Source: Bacillota bacterium | GTDB lineage: Bacteria > Bacillota > Desulfotomaculia > Desulfotomaculales > Desulforudaceae | DNA length: 64,000 bases | NCBI GenBank assembly: GCA_040757205.1 | Contig: JBFLXL010000002.1 | Span: forward strand, 62,001 to 126,000 | Reading direction: 5' to 3' | Shown: in pieces, positions 54,016 through 62,585 of the stretch | How positions within the stretch are numbered: position 1 is the first letter of the stretch | Layout: each line of letters opens with the position of its first letter | Notes under the pieces: generated by a model | What the model was told of the DNA's origin: nothing | Seen by the model: the letters and a program-made list of their open reading frames with translations, nothing else | Database searches by the model: none | Program-made: the position numbers and the translations under genes

Positions 54016-56815
54016 ATGCATAAGCAAAGGCGTCTTTCAGCGCTCGGCGCGCCGGCCGCGCTCGGCGTGTTGCTTTTCACTGTTTTCCTGCTCGCCGCGG
54101 GGGGCCGCTGGCTCTTCGGCTTGGTAGCCGACCCGGAGACCGGACCCGGCGGACCCGACCGCACCGGCCCCGCCGCCGTCCTTGAACCGGCCCCGCCGCC
54201 GTCTTCCGGCGCGGCGCCGTTCGTCGCCCGCCCCGGACCGGGTGGCGGCCGTAGTGCGCGCGCACGGCGGCACCGTCCTGCGCGGCCTGGACGAGGATGA
54301 CGGTCGCGTCCTGCGGGTGAGCCTGCCCCAGCCCGACCCACTGGCGTGGATGCCCCGGGCGGCCGCCCCGCTGCCCGAGGCGCTCGCCGACAGCCCGGAC
54401 GTCTTCGCGCTCGAACTTTATGAAGCGCCCGTTTTCCTGAACGACCGGGTGCGCGCGGTCATCGGGGCGGATTTCTTGACCGTGCCCGGCTTTGCCACGC
54501 CCGCCGGCCTGACCGGGGCCGGCCAGACCGTGGCCATAGCCGATAGCGGCCTGGACCGCGGCCGACCCACCGACCCGCTGACGCGGGTACCCCGGGGTGC
54601 CCCGGACGAGATCCACCCCGACCTGGCCAGCACCCCCGGAGAGATGCCCAAGGTACCTTTGCTCCGCTCCTGGTCCGGCGGCGGCACGGCCGACCCCGTC
54701 GGCCACGGCACCCACGTCGCGGCCACGGTGGCCGGGACCGGCGCCGCCTCCGGCGGGAAGCACCGCGGCGTGGCTCCGGGAGCGAGCATCTACTTCCAGG
54801 CCCTCCTGAACCCGGCCGGTGAACTCGAACCGCCCGCCGACCTGGTGTCGCTTTTCCGCCCGGCCTACGAGGCCGGCGCGCACGTGCACGTGAACGGCTG
54901 GGGCGGCCGCACCAACGCCTACCAGAGCGTCAGCGCCCAGATCGACCGCTTCGTGCTCTACTACCGCGATTTTCTGCCGGTGTTCGGCGCCGGGAACAAC
55001 GGCCCGGCCGCGCGCACCCTCACCCCGGAGGCGAACAGCAAGAACGCCCTGGTGGTCGGGGCGTCCCAAAGCCCCCGCCCGGCCTACGGCCCGGACAGCC
55101 TGGACGCCGACCAAACGGCTTCCTTCTCCAGCCGCGGCCCGACGGCCGACGGACGGATCAAACCGGACCTCCTGGCGCCCGGGACCGCCGTCGTCTCGGC
55201 CCGCTCGGCGCTCGTGGCGGGCAACTACCCGCCCCTCCCGGCCTACCAGCGGATGGACGGGACCAGCATGGCCGCGGCCGCCGCCGGCGGGGCCGCCGTC
55301 CTGCTGCGCGAGTACTTCCGGACCGAGGAACGCCTGGCCCGGCCCTCGGCCGCGCTCCTGCGCGCGGCCCTGGTGAACGGCGCCCGACCCACTTACGTGG
55401 GTACCCCGACCGGCGCAGGTACCCCGACCGGCGCGGATACCCCGCCGCCGGACCCGCGGCCGGACCCGGCGCCGAACGGAACTTTCGGCATCCTGGACCT
55501 CGGCGCCACCATCCTCGCCCTGCGCGAGAAAACCTTTCGCCACGTCGACGCGCGCGAGGGCCTGACCGAGGGCGGGACGGCCTCCTACACCTTCGCGGTG
55601 GAACACCCCGGCGCGCCCGTCTCAGCCACCCTGGCCTGGACCGACCCGCCGGCCGCCCCGGGGGCGGCCCGCACCCTGGTGAACGACCTGAACCTCACCG
55701 TCACCGCGCCGGACGGCCGGGTCCTCCGCGGCAACGACTTTTTGAGGGCCGGCCGACTCGCTGACGTGGGTGCCCCAACCGACGTGGGTGCCCCGGACGA
55801 GGTGAACAACATCGAGCGGGTATTCATCGTGCGGCCGCAGCCCGGCACCTATACCGTGACCGTCCGGGCGGCGCGCGTCGCGGAAAACACTGTTTTCACC
55901 CCCGGACCGGCGTCCGCCCAGGACTTCGCCCTGGTGTTCGGCTGCCTGCCGGTGCGGGAAGTAGCCTTGGGCGTCAGCGGCAACATCCTGGAGACCGCTG
56001 GCGGCGAGCTGGTCGAACTCCCGCGCGCCGGGGCAAAGAACCTGGTGGACGGGGTACGCGCCGGCAGCGCCGCGCGGGATATTCTGCCCGGTGCCGACCT
56101 CTACCTGTTCGGACCGTCCGCCGAAAAGCCCCGGGGCACCCGTGCCGAACGGTATGGGTCGGCCTACGCGGTGTCCGGCATGTGGCGCGCACCGGCGGTC
56201 AAGACGCTGGACTTCGGGGGCCGGACCGTGTTTGCGGCCATCAATCCGCTGGAACGGGAGGGCGGGCGAAATCTCGCCCCGCAGGGCCGAGGCGCCGTTT
56301 GGATCAACGGGGCGCCGGGAACCCCCGGGGAACTCCCCCCGGGGTCGAAATCGCCGCTACGGTCAACCCCTCCACCCAGACCCTGTGGCGGGTGGAGGCC
56401 TTCTACCGGGAGCGGGACGGCCTCCTGGCCGCCATCGACCCCGCCGCCGGGGAAATGCGGCTGGTGGGGGACACGGAGCCCCTGCGGATTGCGTCAGCGG
56501 CCGCCGTCTCCATCGACGACATCGTGGCGGACGGCTGCTGGCTCGACCGGCCCTTCGGCGCGGCCGGCGCGGCCGAGTTGGGGGAACTGCGGGCCGGCAT
56601 GACCGTGCACCTGGTGCTGTCCGCCCTACCCGTCCTACCCGCCCTACACCGACTGGCACCGCGTGCCTTCCTGGGCGCAAGCGCCCGTCTCGCGCGCCTA
56701 CGAGGCCGGCATCTTCCGGGGCCGCGCCGCCGGCGCCTTCGCGCCGGACGCCCCCGTCACCCGTGCCGAGCTGGCCGCCGCCTTAAACCGCTTCCTCGCC
56801 GCCGGCCGCCGGTGA
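54016..56815 (+). pseudogene. Subtilisin-like serine protease with SLH end, interrupted by three frameshifts
   Basis: A large secreted S8 protease. The signal peptide (HKQRRLSALGAPAALGVLLF) is in one frame from ATG 54016. The protease domain continues in the +1 frame from about 54235, with the full triad: Asp in VAIADSGLD, His in VGHGTHVAATVAGTG, Ser in DGTSMAAAAAGG. At about 56335 (C6G4 run) the frame moves again, reading GVEIAATVNPSTQTLWRVEAF onward. At about 56625 it returns for a PYPSYPPYTDW linker and an SLH-type surface-anchoring end (APVSRAYEAGIF, TRAELAAALNRFLA), ending at TGA 56813-56815. The homologue at 62586 reads without shifts over the N-terminal part. Either a decaying gene or sequence errors in homopolymers. 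Confidence 0.75.
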
Positions 56816-56866
56816 GCAATAACGATTTCGGGGTTAGCTTGTTTATGCTTAAAGTGGTAAGCGCTG

Positions 56867-57115
56867 CTATAATCCCAAGTAACGGTCGTGCTCCTCGGCC
56901 AGGTCTGCCGGACCTTCGCCCCGCCCGATTAACCGAAAGATGTTGTCCTCGCGGGAGGCCTTTCTGAAAGGGGAAACCCGCCGCAGGATGATGTCCTCGC
57001 CCTCGACGTACACCGCCAAATACTCCCCTTCCTTAATGGACAATACTTTGCGAACTTTCACCGGCAGGGTCATCTGTCCCTTGGAAGTGACCTTGACGAC
57101 TTCAAACTCCGCCAT
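56867..57115 (-). CDS. AbrB/MazE-like antitoxin, orphan
   Basis: An 82-residue protein with a swapped-hairpin domain: VVKVTSKGQMTLPVKVRKVLSIKEGEYLAVYV. The end EEHDRYLGL resembles antitoxins that precede PIN toxins, but no toxin follows. The upstream region holds CTTACATGTAAG and seven ATTAC copies. Confidence 0.82.
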   Translation of the reverse strand: MAEFEVVKVTSKGQMTLPVKVRKVLSIKEGEYLAVYVEGEDIILRRVSPFRKASREDNIFRLIGRGEGPADLAEEHDRYLGL

Positions 57116-57127
57116 ATCACCATCATC

Positions 57128-57178
57128 CTTACATGTAAGAAATATTACATTACATTACATTACATTACATTACATTAC
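57128..57178 (-). repeat. ATTAC pentanucleotide array and palindrome before the orphan antitoxin
   Basis: CTTACATGTAAG (57128-57139) is a 12-bp palindrome; seven exact tandem ATTAC units cover 57144-57178. Both lie just upstream of the antitoxin on the minus strand, where a promoter would be. The 57179-57247 gap has no gene. Confidence 0.9.
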
Positions 57179-57247
57179 AACTAGTAGTTTAAACCAATAA
57201 ACCCGGTAAAACAACATTAGATCAGGAAAGAGTCCGATCAGACTTTC

Positions 57248-57501
57248 TTATTTTCTTACATTATTACCCGGATTGCATTCTAACTTTTGGGTGCCGTGGT
57301 TGCGCACCGTGACAAAAAGCTCAATCGTCCGGGTTTCGCCGTCAACCGCGTAGCTGGTGCTGCCGATTGCGAAAACGGCCTGACGGGCTTCGGCATACGA
57401 AGCCGAAACGAGAAACAATACCAATGCCAGAAGAATTGCCAAGCCGCCTGGCCGCACTAAAAACCGCCTCCAGCGTCCAGCGGAAGAAGCGCTATTTGGT
57501 T
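57248..57501 (-). pseudogene. Internally deleted copy of the copper-amine-oxidase-like/transglutaminase-like gene
   Basis: A 149-bp block (57324-57472) is identical to 60117-60265, covering the ribosome-binding site, GTG start (57457) and signal peptide of the large gene at 58853-60250. At 57323 it joins a short copy of a downstream part (GGTGCCGTGGTTGCGCACCG, compare 59075-59098, encoding VTVRNHGT). About 1 kb is thus missing. The remaining frame encodes 69 residues and ends in unrelated sequence. Confidence 0.85.
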
Positions 57502-57577
57502 TCGCCGCGCTTCGATCAACGAATTCCCCGCCTCCGGCCAAAGAGTCGGAGCAGCCGGGAATCCGCCCCCCGCCTTC

Positions 57578-57880
57578 CTACTTTTCCTTGAACTCCCTTT
57601 CCAAGCCTTCCGCAATCCAGAGCTGGATCAGCGTTTGGTAGGGAATGCCCTTGCGCCGGGCTATGCGGCGCACACTTTCCAGATGCGGTGCCGAGACCCG
57701 CAAAGTCACCATCTGCTTGCGTTCTCTCTGCGTCCGGAGCCGTTCTTTTAGGTCGGGATCGACCGTCAACTGCTCCGGCAGGGTATCTTCGAGAAAATCC
57801 ACGGTACTGTGGCGATCAAAAAACTCCCGGGCTTCCACCTCGGTCCGCAATTCAGGAATGGTTTTCTTCTTGCCCCCCAT
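57578..57880 (-). CDS. CopG-type antitoxin, orphan
   Basis: A 100-residue protein. EAREFFDRHSTVDFLEDT and the C-terminal VTLRVSAPHLESVRRIARRKGIPYQTLIQLWIAEGL (ribbon-helix-helix) fit the CopG/BrnA-like antitoxin family. ATG at 57880 follows AAGGAGG. No BrnT-like toxin is adjacent. Divergent from the next vapBC pair. Confidence 0.8.
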   Translation of the reverse strand: MGGKKKTIPELRTEVEAREFFDRHSTVDFLEDTLPEQLTVDPDLKERLRTQRERKQMVTLRVSAPHLESVRRIARRKGIPYQTLIQLWIAEGLEREFKEK

Positions 57881-57920
57881 TCTGAGCGCCTCCTTAAACT
57901 TTATCTTTGGCAAGAATAGC

Positions 57921-57961
57921 TTGACAGTCTTTTGCTGGTGGTATATACTATGGTATATACC
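57921..57961 (+). promoter_or_regulatory. Promoter and overlapping operator of vapBC (58.0 kb)
   Basis: TTGACA (57921-57926), 17-bp spacer, TATACT (57944-57949). The self-complementary half-sites GGTATATACT (57940-57949) and GGTATATACC (57952-57961) overlap the -10 box, as expected for autorepression. Confidence 0.75.
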
Positions 57962-57979
57962 TAATTGGGGGGGGTTGCC

Positions 57980-58207
57980 ATGGATATCGCCAAAGTATTT
58001 TTGAACGGGAGAAGTCAAGCCGTACGCTTGCCGAAAGACTATCGCTTAGAAGGCTCCGAGGTGTACGTTAAGAAAATCGATGATGTTGTACTTTTGATTC
58101 CAAAAGATAGTGCCTGGAAAACACTCAAAACCAGTCTAAAGTATTTTTCAGATGATTTTTTGTCCGATAGAAATCAGCCGGACGTGGATCAACGAGATGG
58201 TCTTTAA
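57980..58207 (+). CDS. vapB: VapB-type antitoxin (SpoVT/AbrB fold)
   Basis: A 75-residue antitoxin. DIAKVFLNGRSQAVRLPKDYRLEGSEVYVKKI is the VapB swapped-hairpin. ATG 57980 follows a G8 run. Two bases separate it from vapC. Confidence 0.88.
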   Translation: MDIAKVFLNGRSQAVRLPKDYRLEGSEVYVKKIDDVVLLIPKDSAWKTLKTSLKYFSDDFLSDRNQPDVDQRDGL

Positions 58208-58209
58208 CG

Positions 58210-58617
58210 ATGAAGTATATGCTTGATACCAATATCTGTATTTACATCATCAAGAAGAAGCCGCCTGAAGTCTTTCGGAGATTTGAGTCTCTGGAAGTCG
58301 GCGACCTATGTATTTCTTCAATTACCTTTGCCAAGCTTCAATACGGTGTTTATAAAAGTCAATACCCCGAAAGAAACAAGATTGCTTTAGCCGGTTTTCT
58401 TGCCCCTATTGAAATTCTTCCTTTTTCGGATAGAGCTGCTTCTTTCTATGGCCGTATACGGGCAGACCTAGATAAAAAGGGTCGGCTCATTGGGGCTTAC
58501 GACTTATTGATTGCGGCGCATGCTCTTGCGGAAGATTTGATTTTGGTTACGAACAATACAAAAGAGTTCAGCAGAATTCCGGATTTGCATCTCCAATGCT
58601 GGGCTGAATCATCGTAA
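58210..58617 (+). CDS. vapC: VapC-type PIN toxin
   Basis: A 135-residue PIN nuclease. YMLDTNICIYIIKKKPPEV, SSITFAKLQYG, GAYDLLIAAHALA and LVTNNTKEFSRIP (with DL) give the VapC site. It resembles tRNA-fMet-cutting VapC of enterobacteria; target not proven. Confidence 0.9.
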   Translation: MKYMLDTNICIYIIKKKPPEVFRRFESLEVGDLCISSITFAKLQYGVYKSQYPERNKIALAGFLAPIEILPFSDRAASFYGRIRADLDKKGRLIGAYDLLIAAHALAEDLILVTNNTKEFSRIPDLHLQCWAESS

Positions 58618-58644
58618 AGCAGGTGCCCTGTTTAGGGAACCAGC

Positions 58645-58851
58645 TTACCGTTCCTCACGCATCCGGCGCACCCTCTCCGGCATCGCGACGGGTACCCGGG
58701 ACATTAGGCGACGGGCTTTATCCAGGTCGGCTTCTTGGGTGTTTTCCCGGCAGTATTCCAGAAGCGTTTCCTTGTCGTTTTCTTGGGTTACGGGTCTTAG
58801 CACCAACTCGGTGCCGCGGATGTGGGCTTCAAGGAAAGTCCCTGTCCGCAA
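58645..58851 (-). pseudogene. Probable antitoxin C-terminal fragment
   Basis: A 68-codon frame from TTG 58851. TFLEAHIRGTELVLRPV resembles the second half of an AbrB-type domain, and the tail is helical and charged. The first half is missing; its start abuts the stop of the gene at 58853. Confidence 0.4.
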
Positions 58852-58852
58852 C

Positions 58853-60250
58853 TCAGGTCCTGAGCCAGTTTGATGTGCTTTCGTCCATCAGGAGGCCGTT
58901 GCTGACAATCTTTACGATCAAGCGCGTGTTCACATTCGCCGGCGGCCTCAAGCGCAGGGTGTAAACGCCCTGCGCGCGCGGTTCCAGATCCAGCGGGTCG
59001 GACCATTGCGGATCGTACACCATGCCGCCTCCGGCGTCCCAAGCGGCGTAAACCTTCGTTTCCCGCGCTGCGGCGGTGCCGTGGTTGCGCACCGTGACCT
59101 TGAGCTCAAGTTGGCCGCCCGGGACGCCACGGAAGGCCCACTCGTGGGCGATCACCGCCCTGGGCGTCAGCGACAGTATGCGGGCCTCCCTGTTCCGGTA
59201 CTCGTCGGGAATCTCACCAATCGACCAGCGGGGATTCGTTGTTTCTACGTAGTAATAGCGTGCGCCGCCATATTCGTAGTACACGCCGGGCAGGTTTTCG
59301 CCTTTGACCCCCACGGCCATGTGCCCGGCGGGATCGCCGGACAAATGGATCAACACCGCACCGATACTCATTCCTTGGAGAAGGGACGCCAGCAGGATAC
59401 TCGTATCCTCACAGTCTCCCTCCCATTCCACCAACGTTTCCAGCGGGTAGCGGGGGTACTCGCCGACTCCTTTGGAAACGTTGTCGTCCACATACTTCAC
59501 GCTTTGCACGAAAGCCGTCACGAACTCGGCAGTCTGTTTCGGCGAGTACGCCTCCCGGCGCGCCGCTTCCAGGAACCGGCCGGCCAGCGCCGCAATGAAC
59601 CGGTCGTCCGCCGGGTCGGTTACATACACCGAATAGTCGTCCGTGGGCGGGCGTTCCAGGCCGGTGTAGTATGCATACGCCTCCCGCGGCACCTGCAGAT
59701 CCCAGGTCCAAGGCTTTCCGCCGTAGTTCCAGGAGTATTTCTTTTTAATGGGGTCCGGCGCATCCGGCGTTACATTCGGCGCCACATCCAACGCGATGGA
59801 AGCCGCGGTCATTGTTATTGTTCGCGCGGCACCGTTCCACTCCACCTGGGCACCAAGGGCGAAGGCCACCCAGCGGAAGGGCAGCATGACCCGGCCGTTG
59901 ACAATCTCCGGGGCCGCATCGATAGCGACGAAAGTGCCGCCGCTAAGCATGGTCGTTTGACCGACGGTGAATGCCGCCACCCGGTCGCCCTTGACCAAGG
60001 TGACGGTGCCGGCGGCGTTGTCCCAGCCGATGTGCTCTTGGGCGACACCCAGCGCCTGGCTTGCGAAGCGGACCGGCAGGTAAGCGCGGCCGTTCTTGAG
60101 GTACGGGGCCACGTCCATCGTCCGGGTTTCGCCGTCAACCGCGTAGCTGGTGCTGCCGATTGCGAAAACGGCCTGACGGGCTTCGGCATACGAAGCCGAA
60201 ACGAGAAACAATACCAATGCCAGAAGAATTGCCAAGCCGCCTGGCCGCAC
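58853..60250 (-). CDS. Secreted copper-amine-oxidase-N-like/transglutaminase-like protein
   Basis: A 465-residue exported protein. Signal peptide (LAILLALVLFLVSASYAEA), then two copper-amine-oxidase N-terminal-like repeats (about 30-145: APYLKNGRAYLPVRFASQALG; INGRVMLPFRWVAFALGA type). A transglutaminase-like region follows with the Cys in EWEGDCEDTSILLASLLQG and His in PAGHMAVGVKG. The end has a VTVRNHGT beta-sandwich-like part. GTG 60250 is chosen because GGAGGCGG is nine bases upstream; longer frames lack a site. Likely binds or remodels surface polymers; inferred. Confidence 0.82.
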   Translation of the reverse strand: MRPGGLAILLALVLFLVSASYAEARQAVFAIGSTSYAVDGETRTMDVAPYLKNGRAYLPVRFASQALGVAQEHIGWDNAAGTVTLVKGDRVAAFTVGQTTMLSGGTFVAIDAAPEIVNGRVMLPFRWVAFALGAQVEWNGAARTITMTAASIALDVAPNVTPDAPDPIKKKYSWNYGGKPWTWDLQVPREAYAYYTGLERPPTDDYSVYVTDPADDRFIAALAGRFLEAARREAYSPKQTAEFVTAFVQSVKYVDDNVSKGVGEYPRYPLETLVEWEGDCEDTSILLASLLQGMSIGAVLIHLSGDPAGHMAVGVKGENLPGVYYEYGGARYYYVETTNPRWSIGEIPDEYRNREARILSLTPRAVIAHEWAFRGVPGGQLELKVTVRNHGTAAARETKVYAAWDAGGGMVYDPQWSDPLDLEPRAQGVYTLRLRPPANVNTRLIVKIVSNGLLMDESTSNWLRT

Positions 60251-60311
60251 TAAAAACCGCCTCCAACGGAAGAAGCGCTGTTTGGTTCTGCTGTTGTTAA
60301 TAATATAGTAG

Positions 60312-60478
60312 AACAAAGGGTTTGCACGTGTTGTTTATCACGGGCCGGCAGTAGGGATCGGGAGCAAGAAGCTCAGAAATGGCTCAACAAAGCGAGAAGC
60401 GATCTGCGTGTTGCCGGGCTCCGAAAGAAAAAACGGCTGTTACTTGCCGGAAGGTGCATAAATAACAAGGGAGCTTGA
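60312..60478 (+). pseudogene. Fragments of a PIN toxin and a HEPN-domain protein
   Basis: NKGFARVVYHGP (60312-60347) matches the toxin at 53341 (DKGFIRVFYHGP). From 60362 another frame reads EQEAQKWLNKARSDLRVAGL then a stop at 60478, like the first helix of a HEPN domain. Both are relics. Confidence 0.5.
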
Positions 60479-60490
60479 TCTCAAGCTCCC
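60469..60490 (-). terminator. Terminator after the anti-sigma gene
   Basis: GGGAGCTTGA-ga-TCAAGCTCCC read on the minus strand, followed by TTGTTATTT. Confidence 0.65.
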
Positions 60491-60496
60491 GGCTTT

Positions 60497-61594
60497 CTAG
60501 TTCTGCTGCAGCATCAACACCAGGATGTGCCGTTCGGCGTCCTGATCCCACTCGCTCAACTGCTGTTCTAAAGACCTGATGCGCACGTCCAGCGCCGCCC
60601 GCTCTTCAGGGCCGGCCGCCTGCTGCCGCTGGGCCAACAAGGCCTGGTACTGCTCCAATGTCCTGGCGAACTGCTCCGTAATGTCCCACTGGTTGCGCTG
60701 CTGGTCGAGCACCCGGCCCAAGCCTCCCAGCCCGGCCGCAAACCCGTCCACCTGGCCCGACTCGAGGTCAAAACGCAACACTTCGACCGGCGTGCTGTGA
60801 TTCTGCACGGTCTGCGCCTGGTAGCCCACGCCCAGGTTCCCGGCCATGCCGACCGCCTTCTCCCGTGCCTGCCGGGGATCGTCGACCTTGACCTTCAGCA
60901 GCGTGCTGCTGATACTGCGGGGCTTGTTGAGGAACACTTTCGGTTCGAGGTCTGGAACCGTGGTGATCTGGGTCTTGCCGGGTTCCGGCGCCGGCCGCGT
61001 TCCTTCCGGCTTAGCCGCCCCGCCCGTTCCCGTTACAGGATTGCTCCCGCCGTCGCCGCCCGCGGCCCCGCCCGGTTCGCCGGCGCCCGGAACCGGCACG
61101 TCCGGGTCAACGGCCTGAGGGACCGGAGCCCCGGGAGTTGTTCCTTCCGAACCCGGGCCGGGTACTACCTCAGTGATTTCACCCGTTGGTTCCTGCGCCA
61201 CCAAAAACGCCCGGTTCAGCCACTGCTGCGCGCCGTACCCAAGTGCCGTGACAGTGATCAGCAAGGAAGCCGCCACCGCGGCCATCGCCGGACGCCACCC
61301 GGCGACCCATCCGGCCAACCGGCCCGGCCGACGCCCCTCGTGCTCGAGCGCGTCCATTACGCCCCGCGCAAAACCCTCCGGCGCCTGGAGCACCCGGGGG
61401 TACCCGCTTTGACGGGTCAGCGGGTCGGCTATCACGGATTCCCGCAGCACGGCACACACCTCGCGCTCCAGCTCGAGGTCGGCCGCACACGCCGGGCATC
61501 CCGCCAGGTGCACCCGCAAAACATCAGCCTCGGCCGGGGACATTTCCCCGTCCAAGTACGCTGAGAATAGTTGTCTGGCCTCCAGGCACTTCAC
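60497..61594 (-). CDS. Zinc-finger anti-sigma factor, membrane-bound
   Basis: A 365-residue protein. The N-terminal zf-HC2 domain (CLEARQLFSAYLDGEMSP, HLAGCPAC) binds the sigma factor. One membrane helix lies near 107-124. An outer part has a Gly/Pro-rich linker (about 140-215) and a long coiled coil (LEQYQALLAQRQQAAGPEERA). The start overlaps the stop of the sigma gene (ATGA), the usual arrangement. Confidence 0.87.
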   Translation of the reverse strand: MKCLEARQLFSAYLDGEMSPAEADVLRVHLAGCPACAADLELEREVCAVLRESVIADPLTRQSGYPRVLQAPEGFARGVMDALEHEGRRPGRLAGWVAGWRPAMAAVAASLLITVTALGYGAQQWLNRAFLVAQEPTGEITEVVPGPGSEGTTPGAPVPQAVDPDVPVPGAGEPGGAAGGDGGSNPVTGTGGAAKPEGTRPAPEPGKTQITTVPDLEPKVFLNKPRSISSTLLKVKVDDPRQAREKAVGMAGNLGVGYQAQTVQNHSTPVEVLRFDLESGQVDGFAAGLGGLGRVLDQQRNQWDITEQFARTLEQYQALLAQRQQAAGPEERAALDVRIRSLEQQLSEWDQDAERHILVLMLQQN

Positions 61595-62208
61595 TGACTG
61601 TCACCACCCCGGCGCTCCCGATTAACCGGGAGCGTCACGCCCGCCTGTTCGGCCAGCGCGCAGGCCTTTTCCTTCAGGGCCGTCCGCGCCCGGCTGATAC
61701 GGGACTTCACCGTGCCCAGAGAACAATCCAGGACACGGGCGATTTCCTCATAACTGTAGTCGTGCATCTCTCGCAGCACCAGCACCACCCGGTGTTCCCG
61801 GGAAATCTCCCCCAGCGCCCGCTGCACGAACCGCTGAAACTCCTTGCGCTCCAGCACCTCCGGCGGCTCCTCGGCCGTGGCCGCCAACTCCCGCTGCACT
61901 TCACCGTCCCCGGTCTGTACCGGCTCGTCAAGGGAGACCGTCTGGCGTTCACGGCGCCGCACGTTGATCCACAGGTTCACCGTAATCCGGTGCAGCCAGG
62001 TGCCGAAATCGGCTTCGTTACGGAAACCCTTCAGCCCGTAAAACGCTTTCACGAAAGCTTCCTGCGCCAGGTCCTCAGCGTCCGCCTGGTTCCCGGACAG
62101 GTGATAGCTTAGTGCATATATTCTATCCTGATACTGCCGGACCAGTTCCTCGAAGGCGGCGGTATCACCGCGCTGCGCGCGCTGGACCAGCTTCCTGACG
62201 TTGTCCAA
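61591..62208 (-). CDS. ECF-type RNA polymerase sigma factor (SigW/RpoE-like)
   Basis: A 205-residue sigma factor. Region 2 includes FEELVRQYQDRIYALSYHLSG, DAEDLAQEAFVKAFYGL and FGTWLHRITVNLWIN. Region 4 includes HRVVLVLREMHDYSYEEIA and LDCSLGTVKSRISRAR. TTG 62208 is chosen for spacing to GGGGAG; further upstream codons are in frame but lack a site. Upstream, GGGAACC on the minus strand (about 62384-62390) could be part of an ECF-type -35 element, which is only a suggestion. Confidence 0.9.
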   Translation of the reverse strand: MDNVRKLVQRAQRGDTAAFEELVRQYQDRIYALSYHLSGNQADAEDLAQEAFVKAFYGLKGFRNEADFGTWLHRITVNLWINVRRRERQTVSLDEPVQTGDGEVQRELAATAEEPPEVLERKEFQRFVQRALGEISREHRVVLVLREMHDYSYEEIARVLDCSLGTVKSRISRARTALKEKACALAEQAGVTLPVNRERRGGDSQ

Positions 62209-62585
62209 AGGAGAACACTCCCCTGGGCAACGGAACTTTCCAACCTTTACCCTTTTGACAGAACGCGCGGGAAAAAAGTTCCGGCCCAGTTCACAATTTT
62301 GTAATATTCCCAATTAGTTTACCTGGTTAATAATTTAGTACATTTCCTTCCAATAGGAAAGGGTTTAATTATTTCCAGATCGGACCGGTTCCCTGGAAAA
62401 CAAAGGACGGCTGCGAGCGGCCGATTAGGGGGCGACACCGGGGTCGAACCGTGGTAAAATGCTGGAGAAGCTGTCAACTAGTTGGGATATAGCAATAGAG
62501 CGGCAAACCAGGAAGCGCCGCCATACGTCTGTCTTAATGTAGGCCATCTGTCAAGATGTCGCGAAATCGTGGACAAGGAGCCATC

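Noticed and set aside
54077-55606. A 509-codon minus-strand frame over the subtilase
   Set aside because: Antisense to the S8 catalytic domain, with Arg/Gly-rich composition typical of a shadow frame.
57144-57178. ATTAC array as a CRISPR
   Set aside because: Five-base units without spacers; a simple tandem repeat.
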